Source of the DNA: Treponema sp.
GTDB lineage: Bacteria > Spirochaetota > Spirochaetia > Treponematales > Breznakiellaceae
Direction of reading: 5' to 3'
Length of the DNA: 22,325 bases
Assembly (NCBI GenBank): GCA_031264395.1
Contig: JAISEB010000056.1
Span: 1 to 22,325, forward strand
In this document: piece after piece, positions 6,674 to 14,904 of the stretch
Numbering within the stretch: position 1 is the first letter of the stretch
Layout of the letters: each line of letters opens with the position of its first letter
The notes under the pieces: model-generated
What the model was told of the DNA's origin: nothing
What the model saw: only the letters and a program-made list of their open reading frames with translations
Databases searched by the model: none
Program-made: the position numbers and the translations under genes

Positions 6674-8213
6674 CATTGCCCGGCTTCAATCCGGCAAGGC
6701 GGCTATACACGCCTTTCAATGAATCATAGGACAGGTTGAAAATATCCAGCAGTTCATCATAGAGAGGAGCAAGTTCCGTATTGGGCTTTATGTGTACGGC
6801 CGGTCCGTTGAACGTGCGAATCACCGAGAAATCCCTGAAAGCGCCTATGCCGACGCCGCCGCAGACCGCGGCGCCCAGGCTTGTCGCCTCCCCGGTAAAG
6901 ACAGGAACTTCAAGCGGTTTCTGCCATATATCGGCAAGAATTTGCAGCCACACGGCGCCTTTCGCCCCGCCGCCTATCACGCTGACTTTGTCTATGCCGC
7001 CGCCTGAAGCTTTTTCAAGAATTTGGAGGATGATTTTAAGGTTCATCCCGACACCTTCAAGAACGGCCCGCGATATGTCTCCCTTTCCGGTGGTAATTGA
7101 AAGTCCCACAAAAGCGCCGCGCGCTTCATGGTTCCAGCGGGGGGATCGTTCGCCCAGAAGATAGGGGAGGTAGAGCAGCCCCCCGGCGCCCGGAGGGGAA
7201 GCGAGGGCATCTTTGTCGATAAGCCGGTAGGGATTGTCCCCGGTTTTTGCGGCTTCGGCAATTTCACCGCCGCAGAGGGTATTTTTGTACCAGTTATAGG
7301 AATAGCCCGCCGCCTGCATGGTGCCGCAGGGGGTATAAAGATTCGGATCAAGATGTACCCAGGTAAAGGTCCGCATTTCAGGATCGTATACAGGGGCGGC
7401 GCTTGCCAGGGAAATCCACGATGATGAACCGAGCACATTGTAGGCGCTGCCTTCACGTACCACTCCGGCCCCAACGCAGGCGCAACTCCCGTCGCCGCCC
7501 CCAATGATAACCGGCGTTCCTTCAAGCAGCCCGGTCTCGCGGGCCGCCTCTGCCGTAACGGCGCCGGCTTTATCTGTAGACGGGTGGGGATCGGGAAGCA
7601 GATGGGGCGGAATGTCAAGGGCAGTGAGGATCTGTGTATCCCATGTTTTTTTTGCAAGATCGAACAGGTTGGTTCCAGAAGCGTCGCTGTAATCGGTAAT
7701 ATAGTTTCCCGTGAGTTTAAGGATGATATAATCTTTGGCGTGGAGCATCTTGCAGGCGCGTTTGTAAACATCGTTTTCATTGTCGCGCACCCACAGGAGT
7801 TTTGCCGCGGAATATGACGCGCTTATCCGGTGCCCCGTCGTCCTGTATACATATTCCATCCCGGTTTTCCGGATCATGTCTTTTTCCTGCGCGCCGGCGC
7901 GGGTGTCCGCCCAGATAATCATGTTGCGCAGGGGGCTGCCGTTTTTGTCGACGAGCAGGCATCCCATCATCTGGCCGCTGAAGCTTAGAGCGGCAATGTC
8001 GCCCGGATGTACCCCGGCCTTTTCCAGAAGCTGCCGGGTGGAAAGACACACGGCTTTCCAAAAGTCACCGGGGTCCTGTTCAACCCAATTTTGTTCGGGA
8101 TACTGAACAGGGTATTCATACAGGACGCTTGCCCCCATCTTCCCTTCAAGGGAAAACAGAGTCGCCTTGTTTCCGCTTGTTCCAAGGTCATGAGCCAGAA
8201 TGTATTGTGCCAT
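6666..8213 (-). CDS. FGGY-family carbohydrate kinase, xylulokinase-like
   Basis: A 515-residue sugar kinase with the two-domain actin-like fold. The N-domain shows the phosphate loop DLGTSGNK (9-16), a GQMMG segment (80-84; xylulokinases usually have GQMHG) and WADTR (101-105). The catalytic base is D241 in GGGDGS, and the FGGY C-domain carries IGGGAKGAVWLQILADIWQ. It should phosphorylate a ketose or polyol with ATP in the cytoplasm; xylulose is the closest named substrate but is not proven. The ATG at 8213 follows GAGGGA and stands eight nt after the SMP-30-like gene, so the two are cotranscribed. Its 3' end overlaps operator site 1. It is distinct from the second kinase in the divergent operon. 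Confidence 0.9.
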   Translation of the reverse strand: MAQYILAHDLGTSGNKATLFSLEGKMGASVLYEYPVQYPEQNWVEQDPGDFWKAVCLSTRQLLEKAGVHPGDIAALSFSGQMMGCLLVDKNGSPLRNMIIWADTRAGAQEKDMIRKTGMEYVYRTTGHRISASYSAAKLLWVRDNENDVYKRACKMLHAKDYIILKLTGNYITDYSDASGTNLFDLAKKTWDTQILTALDIPPHLLPDPHPSTDKAGAVTAEAARETGLLEGTPVIIGGGDGSCACVGAGVVREGSAYNVLGSSSWISLASAAPVYDPEMRTFTWVHLDPNLYTPCGTMQAAGYSYNWYKNTLCGGEIAEAAKTGDNPYRLIDKDALASPPGAGGLLYLPYLLGERSPRWNHEARGAFVGLSITTGKGDISRAVLEGVGMNLKIILQILEKASGGGIDKVSVIGGGAKGAVWLQILADIWQKPLEVPVFTGEATSLGAAVCGGVGIGAFRDFSVIRTFNGPAVHIKPNTELAPLYDELLDIFNLSYDSLKGVYSRLAGLKPGNDM

Positions 8214-8221
8214 TTATTCCC

Positions 8222-9208
8222 TCACAGGGACACTTCCGCAAGAGTCGCAGGCATTTCGTGCGCGGTGTTTACCTTGCCCGGCCCGGTTACCAGATCAAAG
8301 CATGAAGCAATAATCCGTCCGTTCCAGATGATGGGTTCACCGGGCTGATCCAGGCCGCCTTCAAGACCGGTACAGTCGGGACTCTGCGCAATACGTTCAA
8401 CTTTGCCGCCGGGATCCACTTTCCCTATTGCATTGGCGCTGAAATCGGCAATATAAAGATTCCCCTCCGCATCAAATATCATGCCGTCTGTTGTCTGGAG
8501 CTGTTTGGGGTCCTTTGCGAAAGACACATTGCTTTTCAGCGTTCCATCAGACTTGAATGTAATGCGGTACACTTCCCCGTCGCCGAAGTTCCCTATATAC
8601 AGATTGCCCCTGCTGTCAAATACTATCCCGTCAACGCCGTATTGGCAATCGGGATTCTGGGTAACAAAGGAGGCAAAAAGATTTTTGTCGCTCAGATCGT
8701 TTTTTATGTCTATGTTTTCATCGTCAAGGGCAAAACGGTACACCCCGCTGGTGAGTTTTCCGTCACTCCGCCTGACAGGATGCATGTAACTGTTTGTCAC
8801 ATACATGGAACCGTCCTTTATCCTTATCCCGTTGGGATGTTCCATGTTTTTTGCGACTACTGCCGTCCGGCTGATTTTTCCGCTGTCGTCAACGGTAATT
8901 TTAATGATACGGCCCTTGTAGAGCAGTTCGGGTTTCTCGCTCCATCCCTGATTGTCGCAGAGGTACACATTCCAGTCGTCATCAAAGGCAATGCCCATAT
9001 TGCGCGCCTTGCCGGTTTCAGGATGTACCGGCACATCGAACCACTTGGTGACCTTGCCGCTTTTGTCTATTTTGACAACGCAGCCCGAACTGCCTTCATC
9101 GGCGAAATTCGGACAGGACAATACCAGATTTCCGTACCGGTCTATAGCCATACTGTCCGGCGTAGAAATATAATCCGGCAGCGCGCAGAACAGTTTTGAT
9201 GTTCTCAT
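8222..9208 (-). CDS. SMP-30/gluconolactonase/LRE-like beta-propeller protein
   Basis: A 328-residue protein made of repeated propeller blades: MAIDRYGNLVLSC, GIAFDDDWNVYLCDN, GIVFDSRGNLYIGNFGDGEVYRI and GMIFDAEGNLYIADFSANAIGKV. This pattern belongs to the SMP-30/gluconolactonase group, whose members hydrolyse sugar lactones using a bound divalent metal. There is no signal peptide, so a cytoplasmic lactonase is likely. It lies 19 nt after a zinc-type dehydrogenase and eight nt before the kinase, which suggests a sequence of sugar oxidation to lactone, lactone opening and phosphorylation. The ATG at 9208 is preceded by a run of six G as ribosome site. Some relatives are not lactonases, so the reaction stays inferred. 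Confidence 0.82.
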   Translation of the reverse strand: MRTSKLFCALPDYISTPDSMAIDRYGNLVLSCPNFADEGSSGCVVKIDKSGKVTKWFDVPVHPETGKARNMGIAFDDDWNVYLCDNQGWSEKPELLYKGRIIKITVDDSGKISRTAVVAKNMEHPNGIRIKDGSMYVTNSYMHPVRRSDGKLTSGVYRFALDDENIDIKNDLSDKNLFASFVTQNPDCQYGVDGIVFDSRGNLYIGNFGDGEVYRITFKSDGTLKSNVSFAKDPKQLQTTDGMIFDAEGNLYIADFSANAIGKVDPGGKVERIAQSPDCTGLEGGLDQPGEPIIWNGRIIASCFDLVTGPGKVNTAHEMPATLAEVSL

Positions 9209-9227
9209 GACAAACCCCCCGTAAAAA

Positions 9228-10277
9228 TTAATAACGAATTACTATCTTCCTGGTCGAACTTTTCCGTTCTTCAACAAGTTTGAACGCGTCAATAATATGA
9301 TCAAAATCAAAAACATCAGAAATAAAGTCTTTAGGGTTCAGAACCCCAAGATTGATCCACGCCATAATCTGGGCATGGGCGTCGCCTTCTTCTTTTTTGG
9401 AAGGCCATTGAATAAAATCAAGCGACCAGTTATAGGGCGCCCTGCTCCAGTCCAGATCCATGCCCAGTTTGGGCGATATTCCGTAGCAACAGATCTTCCC
9501 GTTGTATTTGACAAGTTCCATAGCCTGGTTGATAAGCTGGTTAATCCCCACCGCATCAACCACATAATCAATGCCGTCCGGGAACAGTTTTTTCACTTCC
9601 GCGTTTATATCGCAGGTTTTGCTGTTGAACGCATAATCGGCGCCCATTTGGCCGGCAAACTGTACCTTGGCGTCATCAATGTCGGCCGTGATAACGGTTT
9701 TTAGCCCCAGCAGTTTTGAGAATTTCGTAAAACACAAGCCGACAGGCCCCGCCCCGAAAACAAGAACATTTTCATTCGGTCTGAATCCAAAACGCCGCAT
9801 TGCGCTGAGAACTTCCCGGAAGGTAATAATCATTGAAGCTTCAACCGGATCAACCTTGTCGGAAGGTTTGATAACCGTTTGCGCAAGGTAGCCTTCGGAA
9901 AAAGAAGGGGTTCCCGGCCCCATGCCGTTGGCAATATAAGCCTCGGCATCCCCTACAACGGCATATTCGGAATAAGCGCCCCAGCCCGAATAAATATCGC
10001 CGGACTTGCCTTCAACAAAGGGAAGGAGAACGATGTCGCCCTTGTGGAGGCTGCGTACCTTGCTCCCCGTCTCCACCACCTTGCCGACGCCTTCATGGCC
10101 CAACGCCGCGGGGTAGGTGTCAAAATTCTTGAAGGCGCCGTGGATTATTTTCATATCCGTACCGTTGCATACCCCGCAGCTCAGGGTTTTTACCAGCGCC
10201 TGACATTCATTGAACGACGGAATGGGGATTTCCTGAATGGATAATTCATGATCCTTATTTACCACCAGAGTTTTCAT
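9228..10277 (-). CDS. Zinc-type medium-chain alcohol/polyol dehydrogenase lacking the structural-zinc cysteines
   Basis: A 349-residue MDR-superfamily NAD(P)-dependent dehydrogenase. The start at 10277 (MKTLVVNKD) has AGGAGT seven nt ahead; an in-frame extension upstream to 10475 overlaps the VOC gene and looks noncoding. Catalytic-zinc ligands are C37 in CGVCNGTD and H61-E62 in LGHEGVG. The nucleotide-binding turn is FGAGPVGL (174-181) with an acidic residue at the end of the next strand (ADIDD). The usual four-cysteine structural-zinc lobe near residues 90-105 is missing (it reads EGKSGDIYSGWGAY), unlike the second MDR gene in the window. It follows the VOC gene by 40 nt and precedes the lactonase-like gene, so it probably oxidises a sugar or polyol. 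Substrate unknown. Confidence 0.88.
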   Translation of the reverse strand: MKTLVVNKDHELSIQEIPIPSFNECQALVKTLSCGVCNGTDMKIIHGAFKNFDTYPAALGHEGVGKVVETGSKVRSLHKGDIVLLPFVEGKSGDIYSGWGAYSEYAVVGDAEAYIANGMGPGTPSFSEGYLAQTVIKPSDKVDPVEASMIITFREVLSAMRRFGFRPNENVLVFGAGPVGLCFTKFSKLLGLKTVITADIDDAKVQFAGQMGADYAFNSKTCDINAEVKKLFPDGIDYVVDAVGINQLINQAMELVKYNGKICCYGISPKLGMDLDWSRAPYNWSLDFIQWPSKKEEGDAHAQIMAWINLGVLNPKDFISDVFDFDHIIDAFKLVEERKSSTRKIVIRY

Positions 10278-10317
10278 AAATGACTCCTGTATAAAATGTT
10301 CATTACGGCATGCACCG

Positions 10318-10710
10318 CTACAAGACTTGGCAAAATTCAATCTCTTCACCCGTAGAAGTTGCCACTTTAAAGTATTTATTCCCCCGTTCCCATGCGCTGG
10401 GGATACCCTGAATACCGCCTGTTGTATCCCGATAGCCCTTTTGCATACAATAGTTATAGTCTTTTTCAATATCATCAGAAATAAAGGCTATATGATCAAT
10501 TTTTCCCTGTACGGCAGCGTCTACACCCTTCACGGGCTGAAATACCTCGTAACGGATGTCGTTTCCCTTCAGGAATTTGATGGGAGTCCCGTCAGGCGCA
10601 ACGCATTCGCCGTATACCTCAAAACCCAATTCTTCCACATACCATTTGACGGTAGCCTCAAGGTCTTTGGTTGCGAGTCCCAGATGATCATGTTTACGAT
10701 TCTTTATCAT
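10318..10710 (-). CDS. VOC (glyoxalase/bleomycin-resistance fold) protein
   Basis: A 130-residue single-domain VOC protein. The start at 10710 (MIKNRKHDHLGL) follows GGAGAGG; an upstream ATG at 10767 lacks a ribosome site. The two beta-alpha-beta-beta-beta modules are visible: HDHLGLATKDLEATVKWYVEELGFEVYG (about 6-33) and KIDHIAFISDDIEKDYNYCMQKGY (about 70-93), ending with GEEIEFCQ. Metal ligands may be H8, E/H of the second module and E near the end. VOC proteins include isomerases, epimerases, lyases and dioxygenases. It is the first gene of the minus-strand operon after the divergent promoter, so an isomerase or epimerase role on the imported sugar is plausible but unproven. Confidence 0.82.
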   Translation of the reverse strand: MIKNRKHDHLGLATKDLEATVKWYVEELGFEVYGECVAPDGTPIKFLKGNDIRYEVFQPVKGVDAAVQGKIDHIAFISDDIEKDYNYCMQKGYRDTTGGIQGIPSAWERGNKYFKVATSTGEEIEFCQVL

Positions 10711-10811
10711 ACTTTCCTCTCCTTGAAAATTATTTAAGCAGTATTTTTTATATATACTGTTTATCATTTCTTTGTAAATGAGGCAATACTTTCCATAACA
10801 TGATACCAGCT

Positions 10812-10839
10812 ATTCTATTTCAAAATGAGATATTGTCAA
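10812..10839 (-). promoter_or_regulatory. Sigma-70 promoter for the VOC-dehydrogenase-lactonase-kinase operon
   Basis: On the minus strand TTGACA (10834-10839) is followed by 16 bases and TAGAAT (10812-10817). The -35 overlaps the end of operator site 2 exactly as in the GH105 promoter, where ATAT of the palindrome runs into TGACA. The predicted start is near 10805. Confidence 0.75.
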
Positions 10840-10854
10840 TATGTATTTACATAT
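10839..10854. promoter_or_regulatory. Putative operator, site 2 (ATATGTA-TT-TACATAT)
   Basis: A perfect 7-bp inverted repeat with a two-base centre, placed between divergent promoters. It touches the minus -35 element (centre near -42) and lies 12 bp upstream of the plus -35 element, so one bound regulator could affect both operons. It is the best palindrome of the three sites. Confidence 0.77.
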
Positions 10855-10866
10855 CCTTAAAAACCG

Positions 10867-10895
10867 TTGCAATACGGAAAAAACGGTGATAGTAT
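10867..10895 (+). promoter_or_regulatory. Candidate promoter of the isomerase-kinase-dehydrogenase operon
   Basis: TTGCAA (10867-10872), 17 bases, TAGTAT (10890-10895). The predicted start near 10902 gives a leader of about 36 nt before the ATG at 10938. The -35 box is a weaker match than those of the minus promoters, so this call is less sure. Confidence 0.55.
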
Positions 10896-10937
10896 ACGCT
10901 TTATACGCACGCCATGTTGCTTTGGGGAGGCCTCTTG

Positions 10938-12278
10938 ATGAAAGCACTGCTTCAGCCTGTATATTTCAGGGGGGCGAACGACAGGGAGAATGCCGAACGC
11001 CGGGAACAGCTTGCCGTTCTGGAAAAAACATACGGGGGGGAGGCGGAATTTCTTCCGGAACGGGAAATGGGAGAATTTTTCCCGGAAGAGGCGGATGCCC
11101 TGCTTTTTCCCCAGCTTTTGGGGGAGATCTTTTCCCGTACGGCGGAACTGGAACGGGTCCGCTTGCCTGTTGTGGTATTGACCTCCTCCTTCGGCACGGT
11201 GGAAATGTGGGACTGGGAAATCGTGAGTTATCTCCGCCTCCGTATGGGGCTCACGGTTTTTTCCCCCTATAACACCGGTTTGGCAAAGACCATACTCCGT
11301 TCCATCGCGGCCAGAAAAACCATGAAAAGCGGCGTCAATTTTCTCATGTTCCAGGATGATCCGGGTGAAGGCATGCAGGCCAATATTTTCAAGCGTTTTT
11401 ACTGGTGGGAAAAGGAATGTACCAAAACCATAGAGGCGGCCTTTGGGATCAACATTGTGTACCGGAGCTGGAAGGAACTTAACGAACGGGCCCAGCGGTT
11501 CCCGGACGACAGGGCCATGGCGCTCTGGAAAGAGCGCGCCGTTCCCGGGGAGGGCCTTTCGCAGGAACATATTACAAGGGCGGTGAAGCTCTACATGGCG
11601 GTAAAAGAAGTGATGGAAGAGACCGGCAGCGTCTACGGGGTGGGCGCCAACTGCCTTAATGAATCTTTTCATTCCGATACTACCCCCTGTCTGGCCTGGA
11701 ACTGGATATTTGAACACGATCATGTCATCTGGGCCTGTGAAGGCGACACGGTAACCCTTATCAGCAAATTCATCCTTTATTCCGGCCTCAGGCGGCCCAT
11801 GATGATGACCAACATCTACCCCTTTCTCGCCGGCATGGCGGCGCTGAAACATGAAAAAATCGACGCCTTTCCCGATATTGACGATCCTGACAACCACGCG
11901 CTTGGGGTGCATTGCGGGTATTTCGGCTTCGCGCCCCAAAGTTTCTGCACCAGCTGGACCATGCGGCCCAAGGCGCTGGCCATTGTCAACGACAGCGCCG
12001 TAGTCATCGACTGCCGCATGAAGAAGGGGCCCGTGACCATGGCGAAGCTGCAGTCCGACATGAAAGGGCTCATTGTCATTGAGGCGGAAATCGAAGATTA
12101 CGTACAGTATCCGGGGTCCGACTGCCGCAACGGGGCGCTTATCCGTTACAAAAACGGAAGCGGCCATTCGGTAATGGAAGAACTGTCTTCCCATCACGCG
12201 ATTATTATTGAAGGGAATATCGCTCACGAACTGGTACAGCTGGCCCGCGTCTATGGATTCAGCGTCCGGGTAATATAA
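10938..12278 (+). CDS. L-fucose/L-arabinose isomerase-like protein
   Basis: A 446-residue protein that I assign to the large L-fucose-isomerase-related family (COG2407 type), which interconverts aldoses and ketoses with a metal in the cytoplasm. Recognisable parts are the N-terminal Rossmann-like region with DALLFPQLLGEIF and VVVLTSSFGTVEMWDWE, the middle GVGANCLNE (the family often has a conserved Glu here), CLAWNWIFEHDHVIWACEGDT and the C-terminal DNHALGVHCGYFGFAP. I use the ATG at 10938, seven nt after GGGGAGG, in place of the one at 10914, which lacks a ribosome site. It is first in a plus-strand operon, 26 nt before an FGGY kinase, as expected for an isomerase-kinase pair. Substrate unknown. 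Confidence 0.8.
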   Translation: MKALLQPVYFRGANDRENAERREQLAVLEKTYGGEAEFLPEREMGEFFPEEADALLFPQLLGEIFSRTAELERVRLPVVVLTSSFGTVEMWDWEIVSYLRLRMGLTVFSPYNTGLAKTILRSIAARKTMKSGVNFLMFQDDPGEGMQANIFKRFYWWEKECTKTIEAAFGINIVYRSWKELNERAQRFPDDRAMALWKERAVPGEGLSQEHITRAVKLYMAVKEVMEETGSVYGVGANCLNESFHSDTTPCLAWNWIFEHDHVIWACEGDTVTLISKFILYSGLRRPMMMTNIYPFLAGMAALKHEKIDAFPDIDDPDNHALGVHCGYFGFAPQSFCTSWTMRPKALAIVNDSAVVIDCRMKKGPVTMAKLQSDMKGLIVIEAEIEDYVQYPGSDCRNGALIRYKNGSGHSVMEELSSHHAIIIEGNIAHELVQLARVYGFSVRVI

Positions 12279-12304
12279 TCCGCGCGGCGTAATAGGGAGG
12301 AAAA

Positions 12305-13807
12305 ATGCCCGTCTATCTTGTCGGCGTCGATATAGGAACACAGGGGACCAAGGCGGCCCTGTTTGATACGGATCTGCGATCCCTGGGAACGGCCTTTGAG
12401 GATTCCCGGCTTGTACAGCCCGAGGTTGGAACGGTCTGGCAGGAAGCGGATGATATTTACGGCTCTGTCGTCCGGGTCATAAGAGAACTGGTTGAACGTT
12501 TCGGCGTAAAACCGGGTGAAGTCGCCGCCGTCGGCATTGATTCCCAGATGGCGGGCATCATGGGCATGGCGGCGGACGGGGAGGCGTCGACCTGTTACGA
12601 TTCCTGGCTGGATACCCGCTGCAGGGACTATGTCGCCGTCATGCGGGAACGGGGGGAACGGCGTATTATCGAATTGACCGGGGGGCCTGTAACCTATACC
12701 CATGGGCCCAAGATCCTCTGGTGGAAACACGAACAGCCGGATGCCTATAAAAAAACGGCCAAATTCGTACTTCCCCATGCCTGGACTGTCTGCAAACTCT
12801 GCGGCCTAAAGGCGGAAGACGCCTATTTCGACTGGACGCATCTGCAGTATTCCGGTTTTGCCGACAATCTGCGCAAGGAATGGAGCGGCGAACTCCTTTC
12901 GCTCTTTGATGTGGACAGGGAAAAGATGGCCCGCATCGTTTCTCCTTTCGAAATCATAGGCAGGGTAAACGCGGAAGCCGCCGCCCTTTCGGGTCTTGCG
13001 GAAGGGACGCCCGTCGCCGCCGGAGCGGGGGACACGGCCGCTTCAATCTTCGGCGCGGGACTTTTTGAAACGGGCGATGTACTGGACTGCGCCGGAACCG
13101 CCTCGGTATTTTGCTGCGCCGCCGGCGCATTTTCCCCGGACATCATCCATAAAACCATGACCATGATGCGTTCCCCGGAGGACGGCGTGTGGTTTCCCCT
13201 TGCCTATATTAACGGCGGGGGTCTTTGCATACGCTGGTTCCGCGATTCCTTTTCGGGCGTTCCGCCCTGTTCCTATGCCGAACTGGAAAAGGAATCCGAA
13301 AAAGTTCCCGCGGGAAGCGAGGGCATTGTTTTTGTTCCCCATTTTGCCGGCCGCGTACTGCCGGCAGATCCCGGTCTTAAAGGTTCGTTTTCCGGCCTTG
13401 ATTTCAGGCATTCACGGGCCCATCTGTTCCGGGCCGTCATGGAAGGCATAGCCTGTGAATACGCCTTTTACCTTTCCGTTTTGCGGGATCTGTACCCCGC
13501 GGGCAATTTTGAGCGGATGATCTCTATAGGAGGCGGGGCAAAATCCGCCCTGTTTACCTCAATAAAAGCGGACGTTCTTGGCCTTACCGCCCAGTGTTAC
13601 AGGACAGGCGACACGGCGCTGGTAGGAAGCGCCGTCATCGCCGGTTATGGCGCGGGGGTCTTGTCCGATTACCGCGCCGCCGTCAGAAAAACCGTACAGG
13701 AAGAAGCGCCCATACATTTCAACGAAGAAAACCACGGGCTTTACCGGAAGATGATAAAAAAATATCTTGCGGTAATCGACGCACAAGCCGCGGGCGGCGG
13801 CGCATGA
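12305..13807 (+). CDS. FGGY-family carbohydrate kinase (second in the island)
   Basis: A 500-residue sugar kinase. The phosphate loop is DIGTQGTK (9-16), the sugar-binding region includes DSQMAGIMG (79-87) and WLDTR (101-105), the catalytic base is D243 in GAGDTAAS, and the C-domain has SIGGGAKSALFTSIKADVLG. An ATG at 12305 follows GGGAGG. It most likely phosphorylates the ketose made by the isomerase-like protein 26 nt upstream; xylulose, ribulose, fuculose or rhamnulose are all possible from the family. It is clearly different in sequence from the other FGGY kinase in the window and not a recent duplicate. The stop codon TGA overlaps an ATG of a five-codon reading frame that I consider meaningless. 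Confidence 0.9.
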   Translation: MPVYLVGVDIGTQGTKAALFDTDLRSLGTAFEDSRLVQPEVGTVWQEADDIYGSVVRVIRELVERFGVKPGEVAAVGIDSQMAGIMGMAADGEASTCYDSWLDTRCRDYVAVMRERGERRIIELTGGPVTYTHGPKILWWKHEQPDAYKKTAKFVLPHAWTVCKLCGLKAEDAYFDWTHLQYSGFADNLRKEWSGELLSLFDVDREKMARIVSPFEIIGRVNAEAAALSGLAEGTPVAAGAGDTAASIFGAGLFETGDVLDCAGTASVFCCAAGAFSPDIIHKTMTMMRSPEDGVWFPLAYINGGGLCIRWFRDSFSGVPPCSYAELEKESEKVPAGSEGIVFVPHFAGRVLPADPGLKGSFSGLDFRHSRAHLFRAVMEGIACEYAFYLSVLRDLYPAGNFERMISIGGGAKSALFTSIKADVLGLTAQCYRTGDTALVGSAVIAGYGAGVLSDYRAAVRKTVQEEAPIHFNEENHGLYRKMIKKYLAVIDAQAAGGGA

Positions 13808-13839
13808 AGAGCCCTAAATAAACACAGGAGGAGTACTGC

Positions 13840-14865
13840 ATGAAAGATACCACGGGAATTTGTCTCATCGGCGCGGGGAGGGCGGGCATGATACACGGAA
13901 GGAATTTCGCTTCCAGAGTTCCCCATGCCCGAATGGCCGCCGTGAGCGATGTATCGGAAGAATGCGCGAAGGCGGCCGCGCGGGAACTGGGCGTGGACGC
14001 CGTGTATACCGATTACCGCGAAGCCCTTAAAGACAGCGCCGTAGATGCGGTAATTGTGGTAACGCCCACCAAATTCCACCGTGACATCGTACTGGAGGCG
14101 GCGCATGCCGGGAAGCACATACTCTGTGAAAAGCCCATGGCGATGAACAGGGAAGAATGCCGGGACATGATAGACGCCGCCGAAAGGGGCGGGGTAAAAC
14201 TTCAGATAGGTTTCATGCGCCGCTTTGACGCCGGTTTCAGGCGGGCAAAGGAAATGATCGATTCGGGGGCCATCGGCGAAGTAGTCAGCGTAAAGTCACT
14301 GACCCGGGGCCCCAGCGTACCGCAGGAGTGGATGTACGACATACGCAAAAGCAACGGCCCCCTTGCCGAGGTGAACAGCCACGATATAGACACCCTGCGC
14401 TGGTTTACCGGAAGCGAAGCGGCGAGCCTTTATGCCATGGCGGGCAATTACCGCTGCGTTTCCGCCCGCGAAAAGTACCCCGATTTTTATGATACCGTTT
14501 TGATGAACGTAAGGATGAAAAACGGGATGATGGGAAACATAGACGGCGCTCAGGGGGTGCGCTACGGCTACGACGCCAGAGTCGACATTCTGGGTACCGA
14601 AGGGTGCGTACAGATAGGCAGTCTTGCGGGAAACACTACCCTCGTCTTCACCAAAGATCGCCGCATGCAGGCCGATGTAGTCAAAAGCTGGACGGATCTT
14701 TTTTACGAAGCCTATGTGAACGAAGACATCAGTTTTGTCGAGACGATACGGAGCGGCGGGGAGCCTCTGGTGCGGGGCATAGACGGCATGAGGGCCGTGG
14801 AAATAGTCCGGGCGGGCAACGAGTCCATAGAGACCGGAAAAATTATAGAACTGTCCGGCGACTGA
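13840..14865 (+). CDS. Gfo/Idh/MocA-family NAD(P)-dependent sugar/inositol dehydrogenase
   Basis: A 341-residue oxidoreductase. The nucleotide-binding motif is IGAGRAGMIHG (10-20) and the catalytic-lysine motif is CEKPMA (96-101, K98). The second active-site block reads GPLAEVNSHDIDTLRWF (173-189) with H181; most relatives have Asp where E177 stands here. Family members oxidise or reduce inositols, glucose, sugar acids or 3-keto sugars in the cytoplasm; myo-inositol 2-dehydrogenase is the best-known. The ATG at 13840 follows AGGAGGAG. It is third in the plus operon, 32 nt after the kinase and 39 nt before a zinc dehydrogenase; such Gfo/Idh plus zinc-dehydrogenase pairs are known in inositol and polyol catabolism. 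Exact substrate unknown. Confidence 0.9.
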   Translation: MKDTTGICLIGAGRAGMIHGRNFASRVPHARMAAVSDVSEECAKAAARELGVDAVYTDYREALKDSAVDAVIVVTPTKFHRDIVLEAAHAGKHILCEKPMAMNREECRDMIDAAERGGVKLQIGFMRRFDAGFRRAKEMIDSGAIGEVVSVKSLTRGPSVPQEWMYDIRKSNGPLAEVNSHDIDTLRWFTGSEAASLYAMAGNYRCVSAREKYPDFYDTVLMNVRMKNGMMGNIDGAQGVRYGYDARVDILGTEGCVQIGSLAGNTTLVFTKDRRMQADVVKSWTDLFYEAYVNEDISFVETIRSGGEPLVRGIDGMRAVEIVRAGNESIETGKIIELSGD

Positions 14866-14904
14866 GGCTGCCGGCAAATCCAGCAAAACCTTAAGGAGCG
14901 GCCA

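Larger units (their letters stand above)
10711..10937. promoter_or_regulatory. Divergent intergenic region between VOC and isomerase-like genes
   Basis: This 227-bp AT-rich gap separates the two large divergent sugar operons. It holds operator site 2, one minus promoter and one plus promoter (listed separately), and a leader of about 95 nt for the VOC gene with a weak 6-bp hairpin CAGTAT/ATACTG (10739-10759). I see no coding sequence in it. Confidence 0.8.

Noticed and set aside
10278..10475. Longer N-terminus for the first zinc dehydrogenase
   Set aside because: The extension runs into the VOC gene, while the family start and a ribosome site agree on 10277.
10739..10759. Hairpin in the leader of the VOC gene
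   Set aside because: Six-bp AT-rich stem with a nine-base loop in an AT-rich region; likely chance and no riboswitch features.
10857..12341. A 494-codon open frame on the minus strand opposite the isomerase-like gene
   Set aside because: It lies fully antisense to a gene with clear family motifs and a ribosome site, has no recognisable domain, and is rich in His, Arg and Gly as expected for a mirror frame.
13804..13821. Five-codon frame MKSPK overlapping the second kinase stop codon
   Set aside because: Too short to judge, no ribosome site, and the next gene has its own strong AGGAGGAG.
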